Part shown: one piece after another, positions 1 through 7,138 of the stretch | Layout: each line of letters begins with the position of its first letter | How positions within the stretch are numbered: the stretch's first letter is position 1 | Assembly (NCBI GenBank): GCA_027335515.1 | Contig: DAHWHT010000199.1 | Location: forward strand, 1 to 11,051 | DNA length: 11,051 nt | Direction of reading: 5' to 3' | DNA from: Clostridia bacterium | GTDB taxonomy: Bacteria; Bacillota_E; RBS10-35; JAJYVN01 | The notes under the pieces: model-generated | The model's database searches: none | What the model saw: the letters and a program-made list of their open reading frames with translations, nothing else | Told to the model about the DNA's origin: nothing | Made by a program: the position numbers and the translations under genes

Positions 1-896
1 GTGGCCACCTCCGGCTCCCGCCCCACGGCGTGCCCCGCCAGCGCCGGCCCGAAGCGCCGCGGACTGACCCACAGCGGCCGCACCAAACCATGGCCGCGCG
101 CCTGCGCCAAGACGCGGCGGTACGCGGCGCGCACCCGCCGGCGCGGATCGGTCCACCGGGCCAAAAGCCCCGCTTCCGTCCGACTGGCGGAGGTGCTCGC
201 AGCCCGGGAGTCATCGCCGGCCCGAGGCCCACCGGCCAGCCGCGCTCCCGCCCCCCAGGGCAGCCACTCCCACAGCGCGGCGCCCAGGGCCGCCAGGGCC
301 TGCCAGAACGCGCCCCACAGGTCCGCCAGCACCTCCCACAGGGCGACGCCCCCATGGCCGCGGCGGCCGGCGCGCAGCCATTCGAGCGCCAGGCGCCCCA
401 CCACATACACCAAAACCAGCGCCACCGCGGCGATGATGAAGTAGGCGCCAAGCGCGAGCACCCCCCCGGTGGCACCGCCGGGGCCCAGGGTTGGCCCACT
501 TGCGCCTGGAGCCGGGTGGGACCCGCCCGGCCCACTTCCCCCAACCATCCGGGCCGCATGCGGAAAAAGCGCCTCGACGGCGCCGACATCCGCCCGCCCG
601 AGCCCGGTAAGGGACGGATAGGCCGGCAGCAGCGCGGCGGCCAGGACACAGGCGACCACCGCCACGAAGCCGAAGGCCGTCGACTGGGAGGCAAAGTCCA
701 GGGCGACCACCGCACCGTCGACCTGCGCCCGACGGCCCAGCCAACGCCGCACCCCCTGGGCCAACAACAGCAGACCGCAGGCGACCGCGACCACGATCCC
801 GATCCCCGCGAGCACCACCGGGGTGCGCCCCCCACCGCCGCCCAGCCCGGCCGCGACGACGGCCAACCCGCCCAGCGCCAGAAAGACGCCGCCCAC
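1..896 (-). CDS. DUF4129-domain membrane protein, 3' end cut by window edge
   Basis: The minus-strand frame stays open from a GTG at 896 to the window edge, giving about 298 residues without a stop. Four hydrophobic segments are visible, at about residues 1-20, 26-48, 74-92 and 146-168. They are followed by a Trp/Ala-rich stretch (183-216), a Gly/Ser linker and a soluble part. At 249-281 the pattern DPRRRVRAAYRRVLAQA, then GL, then SPRRF, resembles the start of the DUF4129 domain (Arg-rich helix with AYRR, then a TP/SP-R motif). Such domains occur alone or at the end of TgpA-type transglutaminase proteins, next to DUF58 and MoxR genes. The start is chosen because GTG 896 is the first usable codon after the upstream stop (912-914) and has AGGG just before it; the spacing is short, so it is moderately sure. 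It is the third gene of an operon with the DUF58 gene. Its biochemical role is unknown; an envelope function is inferred from context. Confidence 0.7.
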   Translation of the reverse strand, partial: MGGVFLALGGLAVVAAGLGGGGGRTPVVLAGIGIVVAVACGLLLLAQGVRRWLGRRAQVDGAVVALDFASQSTAFGFVAVVACVLAAALLPAYPSLTGLGRADVGAVEALFPHAARMVGGSGPGGSHPAPGASGPTLGPGGATGGVLALGAYFIIAAVALVLVYVVGRLALEWLRAGRRGHGGVALWEVLADLWGAFWQALAALGAALWEWLPWGAGARLAGGPRAGDDSRAASTSASRTEAGLLARWTDPRRRVRAAYRRVLAQARGHGLVRPLWVSPRRFGPALAGHAVGREPEVA

Positions 897-911
897 CGTT
901 CCCTGAACCTG

Positions 912-1394
912 CTACACGATGCTCCGCTGCGGCCGGTCGCGGCGGGCCGCACCCAGCGCCTCGCGGCTGATGCCCTCCCCCTCGGCCGGTGGCGGCGGCG
1001 GTGGTTGCGGCACCAGGCCGCGCCACAACTGACCCGTCTGCCACCAGAGCCCCCAGACGCAGAGGCAGGCCAAGGCCAGATCCACGGCCGCCTTCGGTCG
1101 GTACGCCGTAAACGGCACCAGCAATCCGACGGCCAACACCAGCCCCACGTACGCGAACTCGCCGTCACCTCCGCCGGAGGGCCTCCCCAAGGCGGCCAGA
1201 CAGCGGCCGAGTACCGCGATCAGCAAAGCCACGGCCAACACCGGGTACGGCGGGGCGGAGGCCCCAAGGCGAGCCCACGCGGAAGCCACCAGCAGGGCCG
1301 CGCCCGCACCCATGCCCGCGACCAGCAGGGCGGTGCCCGCCAACGCCGATCCGGCGCCGGTCTGCCGCGGCGCATCCGGGCGGATCACGCCCAT
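912..1394 (-). CDS. Small four-helix membrane protein in DUF58 operon, unknown function
   Basis: A 160-residue protein that I do not recognise. It has four probable membrane helices at about residues 16-40, 50-70, 80-98 and 102-122. A run of seven prolines (130-136) and a charged Arg-rich tail follow, probably cytoplasmic. The ATG at 1394 is preceded by GGAGGGGGAGGTGCA, a strong ribosome binding site lying inside the end of the DUF58 gene. The two genes overlap by 10 bases, which points to translational coupling. An upstream in-frame start at 1442 is less likely because it lies deeper in the DUF58 gene and would add a Gly/Arg-rich tail. The DUF4129 gene begins 15 bases after its stop. From position alone it may be a partner in a DUF58/DUF4129 envelope complex; no catalytic motif is visible. 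Confidence 0.75.
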   Translation of the reverse strand: MGVIRPDAPRQTGAGSALAGTALLVAGMGAGAALLVASAWARLGASAPPYPVLAVALLIAVLGRCLAALGRPSGGGDGEFAYVGLVLAVGLLVPFTAYRPKAAVDLALACLCVWGLWWQTGQLWRGLVPQPPPPPPAEGEGISREALGAARRDRPQRSIV

Positions 1395-2632
1395 TGCACC
1401 TCCCCCTCCAGGGTGACCGACAGCACCTGGACCCCGGCGCACGATGGCAGGGCGCGCGGCTCAAACCCCAACAGGACCACCGGGTGCCGGCGGGCGATGG
1501 CGGCCGCCGCCCCCCACACCTCGACGTCGTGGCCCGAGGTGAGCACCACCAGGCCCTCCCCGGGAGACAGGCGCGACCCATGCTGGCCCAGCAACCGGGC
1601 CAGGCCGGGCCCGGGTGCCGGATGCAACTCGGACAGCACCTCCAGCAGTCGCCGTCGATGCAGGATGCCGGTGGCCGGCGGTACGCGCAGCAGCCGCGGC
1701 GCATCCTCCAGCACACCCCGCCCGTCGGCGACGTAGCGAACCGTGCGCGCGAAGGTCAGCAGGCCGACCGGGTGCCCGCCTTCCGGCGGCGCCCAGGCAT
1801 ACGACGCCGCCACCGACAGCGCCCGCTCCAGGCAGCGCGACCCCACCGGACTGCGCCAGGCGGACGGGTCCATGTCCAGCACCAGGGTGCGGCTGCGCTC
1901 GCGCACCCGCGGAAACTCGCGCACCTGCAGCACACCGGTGCGGGCCGTCGCCTTCCACGCCAGCCAGCGCATGGGATCCCCGGGTTGGTAGGCGCGCAGT
2001 CCCTGCACCAACTCCTCATGAAAGGGGCTCGCCGGCTGGCGGCGCGGTCCGGCCGGCACCAGGGGCGGCCCGGGAAGGGGCGGCAGCGGTCGCACCGCCG
2101 GATACACCGTCACCCACAGGGGCAGGTCCATGCGGCCCTCGACGCTACACAGCCCAAACCAGTCGCCGATGGTGAAATCCACGCGCCCGATGCGATAGCG
2201 GCCGCGGCGGGTCGGTGTGAATTCGAAACGGAAGGTGGCCACACCGGCGGGCGCCACCGCCCCGCAGGCCTGAAAGCTCGCGCCGGCCTCCAGGTGCACC
2301 GGCAGACGTTCGCGCAGCCACAACCAGGGCACCGGCAGCCGCGTGCCGTTGACCAGGGCGATCTCGACCCCGATGGACTCCCCGGGGGCCACATGCGTCG
2401 CGGATAACCGCTGGCGCAGGGAGAGGGTCCGCCCCACCCGACCCACCAGCCACCAGACCAGCAGCCAGAGCAACGCCATGGAATAGACCACGAGGGTAAC
2501 CGGCCAGGCGTGGACCAAAAAGGCCGCCACGGCCAGCACCACCAAGGCTGCCGCCCACGGGATGCGCAACCGGCCCCGCCCCTCCCGACCTCCGCGACGG
2601 CTCTCCGGCCACCCCGGCGCCCGTCCGACCAC
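1385..2632 (-). CDS. DUF58 domain-containing protein (von Willebrand A-like)
   Basis: A protein of about 415 residues. Two membrane helices near the N-terminus (about 26-43 and 46-63) are followed by a beta-rich part with a small-domain motif RGRYRIGRVDFTIGDWFGL (143-161), typical of DUF58 proteins. The DUF58 signature is at 213-231: R-AYQPGDPMRWLAWKATAR. It is followed by LVLDMDPS (250-257), which corresponds to the metal-site strand of a vWA-like fold. DUF58 proteins usually sit beside a MoxR AAA+ ATPase and membrane proteins with DUF4129; the latter is two genes downstream, but no MoxR gene lies upstream. Start choice: GTG 2632 has GGGAGAG 6-8 bases upstream. TTG 2569, just before the first helix and preceded by GGGAGGGG, is the main alternative and would give 394 residues. 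The open frame runs on to 2992, but that part has shadow-like composition. A link to envelope or stress functions is inferred from the family. Confidence 0.85.
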   Translation of the reverse strand: MVGRAPGWPESRRGGREGRGRLRIPWAAALVVLAVAAFLVHAWPVTLVVYSMALLWLLVWWLVGRVGRTLSLRQRLSATHVAPGESIGVEIALVNGTRLPVPWLWLRERLPVHLEAGASFQACGAVAPAGVATFRFEFTPTRRGRYRIGRVDFTIGDWFGLCSVEGRMDLPLWVTVYPAVRPLPPLPGPPLVPAGPRRQPASPFHEELVQGLRAYQPGDPMRWLAWKATARTGVLQVREFPRVRERSRTLVLDMDPSAWRSPVGSRCLERALSVAASYAWAPPEGGHPVGLLTFARTVRYVADGRGVLEDAPRLLRVPPATGILHRRRLLEVLSELHPAPGPGLARLLGQHGSRLSPGEGLVVLTSGHDVEVWGAAAAIARRHPVVLLGFEPRALPSCAGVQVLSVTLEGEVQWA

Positions 2633-3056
2633 CGGCTTCTCTCCCAGGCCGCAGGCGCCTGCCGCACGGCCGCCATGGCCAGGTGGGTGGGCAAGGGTCG
2701 TGGAGCCGAGGCATCTCCATAAGCGGCGCGCTCGGATGCCGCAGCCGCCGCGATCCGGCCCCCGTCGGAGGGTCTGCTTACCGATGGCGCAGGTGTACCG
2801 GGGGGGCGATCGGCACGGGTTTGCGCCAGGAGGCGCCGGGAGCCGACGGATCCCGAGCGGCCGGCCCTGCAGCCGACCCCGGGGCGCGTGGCACGGGCAC
2901 AATCGACCTCGACTCAGACGGCGCCGTGGGAGCGGCGCAGGAGGGCCCAACCCGCCGGGCCAGCCGCGGCAGCGAAAGCCGTGCCCCGCCATTTCTCAAG
3001 CATGGTCGACATGAATGGACACTCGCCGGAACAGGCAGGACATGCGGAATTCAGGA
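2633..3056. other. Intergenic gap between hyfB-like gene and DUF58 operon
   Basis: A gap of 424 bases between the hyfB stop and the chosen start of the DUF58 gene. It must hold the end of the Hyf-like transcript and any promoter of the DUF58 set. I see no convincing stem followed by a T-run and no clear -35/-10 pair. Open frames here are Arg/Gly/Pro-rich and look like chance frames of GC-rich DNA. The right-hand part (2914-3012) contains a 32-codon minus-strand ATG frame without a convincing ribosome binding site. The gap may have lost a gene, such as the usual MoxR partner, but no remnant can be recognised. Confidence 0.5.
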
Positions 3057-5075
3057 TCACCGGATGAGGGCGATCACGAGCATGCCGATCAGCGCCGCGC
3101 CGAGCAGGTACGCCACATAGTGGCCGAGGTCGCCGGATTGGACGCCGCCGCGCACCGCACCCGACACCCGCGCCGCCCACCGCATCAGGGGCCGGTAAAG
3201 GTGGTGTTCCAACCGCAGGCGCATGCGCGCCCGGTACCGGAGGCGTGCCGCCCAAGGTTCCCCCTCGACGTGACGCGAGCGCTCCAGCGCGAAGAACGTG
3301 GCGAACGTCAGGCGGAGGGGCTGCCCGATCCCTTCGGCCGTCCAGCACAGGCGCAACGCATCGTCCGGCTCACCGCCCACCCACGTCCGGACCAGCCGCG
3401 GGCGCTGCGGACGCAGGCTCCATCGGACCGCGGCCACCGCCACGCCGAGGAGGAGACCAAAACAGGCGAGGTCCCACGGCGAGGCCACATCGAAACCGCC
3501 CGCCGCGAAGATGACATTGCCAGCGCTGCCGGCGATGCCGCGAAACATCGCCGCGCCCAAGGCGACGATGGCGGGGTAGTGCCGAGGATGCAGGTAGACC
3601 GGCGCGACAACGGGCGCCCCGCGGGCCAGCCACGAGGTTGCGTGCGCTACCCAGGGCAGGATCCAACCGGCGCCCACCCCCGACGCCATGCCGACCGCGG
3701 CAGTCAGCCACTGACCCGCCGCACCGAGCCTAGGGACATCCGGGATGGCCGCCGCTGCGGGCGTGCGGGCCGGCCCAAGAAAGGCGATGCCGATCCACCG
3801 CAGGTAGACCGTGAGCCCGACCGCCGCCACGAGCGCCACCACCGCCGCGAACACGGCCAGGGCCAGGTGCAGGCCGGGATGCGCCGGGATGGGAACGAGA
3901 CTCCCTTCAACGAGCAGCCATTCCCCAAGAAAGCCGCCGAACGGCGGCAGGGCCGCCAGCGTCGCCACGGCGACGACGAGGGGGCCGGAGCCGCGCGGCA
4001 TGGCGCGCAGGCCGCCGCCCATCCGATCGAGGAGACGGAGTCCAACGCGTTCCTCCACCCACCCGGCGGCCGAAAAGAGCGTGAACTTCGCCCCGCCGTG
4101 GGCGCACAGCAGGATCAGGGCGCCGGCGACGGCCATGGCCGCCGCCGAACCGGCTCCCCGGCTCTGCAGGACCATGCCGACGCCGAGCGCCGCGAAGACC
4201 AGGCCCAGGGCCTCCAGCGTGCCATAGGCGAGGACCCGCTTGACATCGCGCTCGACCAGACCGAGCAGCGCACTGCTCCCCGCACCGAACAAACCGAAGA
4301 CGGCCGTCGCGATCCCCACCACGTACAACGGCGGCTCGACCAAGTGGACCACCCGCAGATAACCCACGACGGCCACGGCCGTCAGGAGCCCCGAGAACAG
4401 CCCCGCCACGTCGCCTGGAGCCTCGGGCTCGGCCAGGGGCACCCAGACCTGGAGGGGAAACAGGCCGGCCTTCGCCCCGAAGGCGAAGAGGCCGCAGAGC
4501 GCCAGCGCCGCGGCCCATGAAGGGGACACAGCGCCGCGGGCGGTGATCACCAACAGAGTAAAGAACAGCAGGCCAGTACCGAACTCGGAGAGGCCAAGCA
4601 AGGCCCAGGCCGCGCGGCGGACGCGGAGGCGGTCACGGACCAGCAGGAAGTAGCTCGCGGCCGACAACGCCTCCCAGCCAACCAACAGCGACAACGGACG
4701 CAAACTGGCCAGAAACCACACCACCGCCAGGAGGAGCACGTGCAAGAGCACGCCGGTTCCCGGCCCGCCCGCGCCCATGCCGGAGGCGCGCAGGCATCCC
4801 GCGGCGAAAAACAGAACTCCCGCGAGTAGCGCGCAGCCGGCCGCGATGTTCCGCAGTTGCAGCACATCCGCCGGGAACGGCCAGGGCAGCCCGAGCACAA
4901 CGGCCGGCGGCGCGTCCCCCAGCGACAGCGCGGCCCAGACGGCCAGCAGGGCACCGGACATCGCCAGCAGGCAGCCCACGACACGGGACGTGCCCAAGCT
5001 GTCGGGGCGGATGGCCGAGGCGGCTGCGGCGGCCAAGGCACAGACGACCATGCCGCCGAGGAGCATGGGTATCAC
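3057..5075 (-). CDS. hyfB: HyfB-like antiporter-type membrane subunit (NuoL/Mrp family)
   Basis: A 672-residue polytopic membrane protein, the last gene of the six-gene operon. Its length matches what I recall for E. coli HyfB. It belongs to the proton-conducting antiporter family (NuoL/M/N, MrpA/D). Channel residues are visible: Glu135 in GWEALSAASYFLL, Lys202 in GAKAGLFPLQVW, Lys279 in DVKRVLAYGTLEALG, His326 and Lys330 in HGGAKFTLF, and Glu385 in LPPFGGFLGEWLL. The His that normally follows KAG-xxPL is Gln209 here, and the next LAH is LAE. After about residue 440 comes a long C-terminal part with more helices and an Arg-rich loop (about 590-640). GTG 5075 is chosen because it overlaps the hyfI stop (GTGA) and has GGGGGAGG 7 bases upstream. 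The frame continues to 5240 only as overlap inside hyfI. It most likely conducts protons or other cations across the cytoplasmic membrane as part of the complex. Confidence 0.9.
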   Translation of the reverse strand: MIPMLLGGMVVCALAAAAASAIRPDSLGTSRVVGCLLAMSGALLAVWAALSLGDAPPAVVLGLPWPFPADVLQLRNIAAGCALLAGVLFFAAGCLRASGMGAGGPGTGVLLHVLLLAVVWFLASLRPLSLLVGWEALSAASYFLLVRDRLRVRRAAWALLGLSEFGTGLLFFTLLVITARGAVSPSWAAALALCGLFAFGAKAGLFPLQVWVPLAEPEAPGDVAGLFSGLLTAVAVVGYLRVVHLVEPPLYVVGIATAVFGLFGAGSSALLGLVERDVKRVLAYGTLEALGLVFAALGVGMVLQSRGAGSAAAMAVAGALILLCAHGGAKFTLFSAAGWVEERVGLRLLDRMGGGLRAMPRGSGPLVVAVATLAALPPFGGFLGEWLLVEGSLVPIPAHPGLHLALAVFAAVVALVAAVGLTVYLRWIGIAFLGPARTPAAAAIPDVPRLGAAGQWLTAAVGMASGVGAGWILPWVAHATSWLARGAPVVAPVYLHPRHYPAIVALGAAMFRGIAGSAGNVIFAAGGFDVASPWDLACFGLLLGVAVAAVRWSLRPQRPRLVRTWVGGEPDDALRLCWTAEGIGQPLRLTFATFFALERSRHVEGEPWAARLRYRARMRLRLEHHLYRPLMRWAARVSGAVRGGVQSGDLGHYVAYLLGAALIGMLVIALIR

Positions 5076-5629
5076 GGGGACACCTCCCCCGCAAGCGCCT
5101 TGGGCAGCGGCCGGCCGACCGCCATGAACAGGCCGGCGATGATCGCCGCCGGAGGCGGCGGGCACCCCGGCACGAAGACATCCACCGGCACGACCTCCCG
5201 CAGGCGCTCCACGGCGGTTGGCGCGCGCGCCAGGGGGCAATCGGCCCGACCGCAGGCACCCAGCGCCACCACCCGCTTCGGGGCGGGTATGGCCGCGTAC
5301 GTCTCGCGCAGCACCGCCACCATCTCCGGGATCAGGGCGCCCGTGACCAGGAGCAGGTCCGCGTGGCGCGGAGAGGGTGTGAAGGTGAAGCCGAAGCGGC
5401 TGATGTCGTATGGCGGGGCGGTCAGTAGCTGCAGTTCGCTCTCCGGTCCGCCGCAGGATCCGACGTCGATGTGCCGGATGCCGAGCGAGCGGGTCAGCGG
5501 ACTCCCAACGGCCTGTTCGATCCGCTGCGGCAGGGGGGTGCCCGGGGGCAGGACGGCGTCATCCGCCCGCGCAGGGAAGCCCGTTGTAAACGGTGCGCGC
5601 AGGCCGTGGATCCAGCGGAGAAAGAACAC
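5072..5629 (-). CDS. hyfI: HyfI-like small subunit (NuoB/hydrogenase small subunit family), altered cluster site
   Basis: A 185-residue soluble protein, shorter than the roughly 250 residues of E. coli HyfI. It is the NuoB-like small subunit that would carry the [4Fe-4S] cluster next to the large subunit. The family cluster site CxxC...C...GCPP is recognisable as DVGSCGGPESEL (55-66), LGACG (123-127) and VPGCPPPP (153-160). Cys59, Cys126 and Cys156 are present, but the second cysteine of the first motif is Pro62. An extra Cys131 follows the second motif (GRADC). The cluster could be lost, a 3Fe type, or held by the extra cysteine; this is inference. Start: GTG 5629, with AAGGGGGG about 10 bases upstream, 36 bases after the hyfG stop. 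A nearby ATG at 5649 is in a different frame. The stop overlaps the hyfB start. Confidence 0.88.
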   Translation of the reverse strand: MFFLRWIHGLRAPFTTGFPARADDAVLPPGTPLPQRIEQAVGSPLTRSLGIRHIDVGSCGGPESELQLLTAPPYDISRFGFTFTPSPRHADLLLVTGALIPEMVAVLRETYAAIPAPKRVVALGACGRADCPLARAPTAVERLREVVPVDVFVPGCPPPPAAIIAGLFMAVGRPLPKALAGEVSP

Positions 5630-5665
5630 GGCGCAATTCCCCCCTTCATGGGGATCCGGGCGGGG

Positions 5666-7138
5666 CTAGCGGTCGACGGCGGATACCGACAGCGAAAAAC
5701 TCGCATCGATGATGGGAACGTCCTGGAGAACGTTGCCCTCGGCGACCGCCGGCGGAACCAGCGCCCAGTTGACGGCCGAGGCCGGACGCACTCGGACCCA
5801 AGTCCGCTGGCCGGGCCGGCCGGGCCAGACAACGTAGACGATTTCGCCGCGTGGCCCCTCGACGCGACCCAGCCGCATGCCGGCGTCGACGCCGCGGCCG
5901 GCCAAACCGGATAGCCCCCCCGCCGCGACCGGAGGCCCGCCTGAAACGCCCGCCGCCAACCGCTCGAGCAGCCAGGCGACGGTGGCGTTCACCTCCATGA
6001 CCCGCACGCGGTACCTCGCCCACGCATCCCCGGCCGGCACCACGGCCCGGTCTGGGGCTCCCACCATGGCGTAAAGGCCATACGGCCGGTCGTGCCGAAG
6101 GTCAAAACTCAGCCCGCACGCCCGCCCGACGGGCCCCACGGGCAGGAGTGCGTCGGCCTCCGCCCGCGGCACCCGCCCGGCCCCGTGGAGCCGGTCGAGG
6201 AACGACATGGAGCGATCGAGTTGCACGATATTCGCCACAAAGCGGCGCCGGATGTCCCGCAGGGCCGGCGCTAGGTCAGGGACAGAATCCATCGGTCGGC
6301 GCAAACCGCCGACCCCCAACACCCCCCGCAGGTAGCGGTGGCCCGTGAGCCGCAGGTTGAGGCGGAGAACCCCTTCCCGCAGGACATACAACTCTGCCGC
6401 GGCGGCCGGTAGGCCGGTGGAATTCGCCAGGGCGGCCAAGTCCCCCAGGTGGCTGTGGAGCCGTTCCAGTTCAGAGAGCACGGACCGCCAATACACCGCG
6501 GTCGGCGGGACCCGCACGTCGAGGGCGGCCTCCCAGGCGGCTGCGAACGCCCAGGCGTGGGCCACCGGGGAGGTCCCCGTCACCCGTTCGGCGAGGTCCA
6601 CCCCGTCGAAGGGACCGGCGGAGGAAAGCTGCTCTTCCAGGTGGCGGGACTTGTAGCCGAAACGCAGCCGCAAGGCGAGTACCTCGTCACCCATTACCTC
6701 CAGACGCCAGGCAGCGGACTCCGCCACATCTCCACGCACGGGGCCGAGGGGAAACGTGAAAACCCCCCGCCCGAGCACTGCCGGCTCGGGTGCTGGCTCT
6801 GCCCAGGCGAGACCCTGGCGCTCCAGACGCCGTTCCTCCGCAAGGGCGGCGCCCACCCCGGCCCGAGAAGGGCGGGCCGGCGCGTCGTCCGGGGCGGCCA
6901 GAGCCGCGAACCCGTCGGCGTCTTCGTATATGGCCAAGACAAATCCCGCCGCGCCGTCCGCCCGCGGTCCGCCGGGGATCTCAGGAACCCAGGTCAGGTG
7001 GAGCAGGCGCGCCCCGGCGGCGGCCAAGCGCTGCGCCAGCGAAGGTCCGAAGTCGGCGGCGGCGACCCGCTCCGGCTCGGGCACGCGGCTGTCCGGTCCG
7101 TCGGGGTCCCCGTATACCCGAGGCAAGTGCGCGCTCAA
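5666..7138 (-). CDS. hyfG: HyfG-like large subunit (NuoC/D-type) lacking all Ni-Fe cysteines
   Basis: A 490-residue protein homologous to HyfG/HycE, the fused NuoC-NuoD-type large subunit of group 4 hydrogenases. Residues 1-120 are a reduced, divergent NuoC-like part. The large-subunit fold starts near 126 (FTFPLGPVRGDV) and includes FGYKSRHLEEQL (160-171). The first Ni-Fe motif, normally CGxC, reads VTGTSPVAHAWAFAAAWE (186-203), so both cysteines are Thr187 and Ser190 while the flanking His and AF-E pattern survives. The C-terminal motif, normally PLIxASxDPCxxC, reads DVPIIDASFSLSVSAVDR (473-490), with Ser484 and Ala487 at the cysteine positions. It therefore cannot bind a Ni-Fe centre and should not make or use hydrogen. 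The start is TTG 7138, overlapping the hyfF stop (TTGA), with GGGAGGCGG a few bases upstream. The role is inferred as a structural or coupling subunit of an Ehr-like membrane complex. Confidence 0.9.
   Translation of the reverse strand: MSAHLPRVYGDPDGPDSRVPEPERVAAADFGPSLAQRLAAAGARLLHLTWVPEIPGGPRADGAAGFVLAIYEDADGFAALAAPDDAPARPSRAGVGAALAEERRLERQGLAWAEPAPEPAVLGRGVFTFPLGPVRGDVAESAAWRLEVMGDEVLALRLRFGYKSRHLEEQLSSAGPFDGVDLAERVTGTSPVAHAWAFAAAWEAALDVRVPPTAVYWRSVLSELERLHSHLGDLAALANSTGLPAAAAELYVLREGVLRLNLRLTGHRYLRGVLGVGGLRRPMDSVPDLAPALRDIRRRFVANIVQLDRSMSFLDRLHGAGRVPRAEADALLPVGPVGRACGLSFDLRHDRPYGLYAMVGAPDRAVVPAGDAWARYRVRVMEVNATVAWLLERLAAGVSGGPPVAAGGLSGLAGRGVDAGMRLGRVEGPRGEIVYVVWPGRPGQRTWVRVRPASAVNWALVPPAVAEGNVLQDVPIIDASFSLSVSAVDR

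Noticed and set aside
211..1044. Minus-strand open frame of 277 codons
   Set aside because: Gly/Arg-dominated product. The neighbouring frame gives a coherent membrane protein ending in a DUF4129 domain.
30..1736. Long plus-strand open frame (568 codons)
   Set aside because: Its product is Arg/Gln/Pro-rich with no motif, and it lies opposite the DUF58/DUF4129 genes, which have clear domains. It is a shadow of GC-rich coding DNA.
2914..3012. 32-codon minus-strand ATG frame after hyfB
   Set aside because: No good ribosome binding site, no recognisable feature, and too short to support without homologues.
3015..4520. Long plus-strand open frame (501 codons)
   Set aside because: Opposite hyfB; the product is a charged, low-complexity chain with no family features.
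5666..7138. True [NiFe] hydrogenase or formate hydrogenlyase catalytic subunit
   Set aside because: All four metal-binding cysteines are replaced, so hydrogenase activity cannot be assigned despite clear homology.
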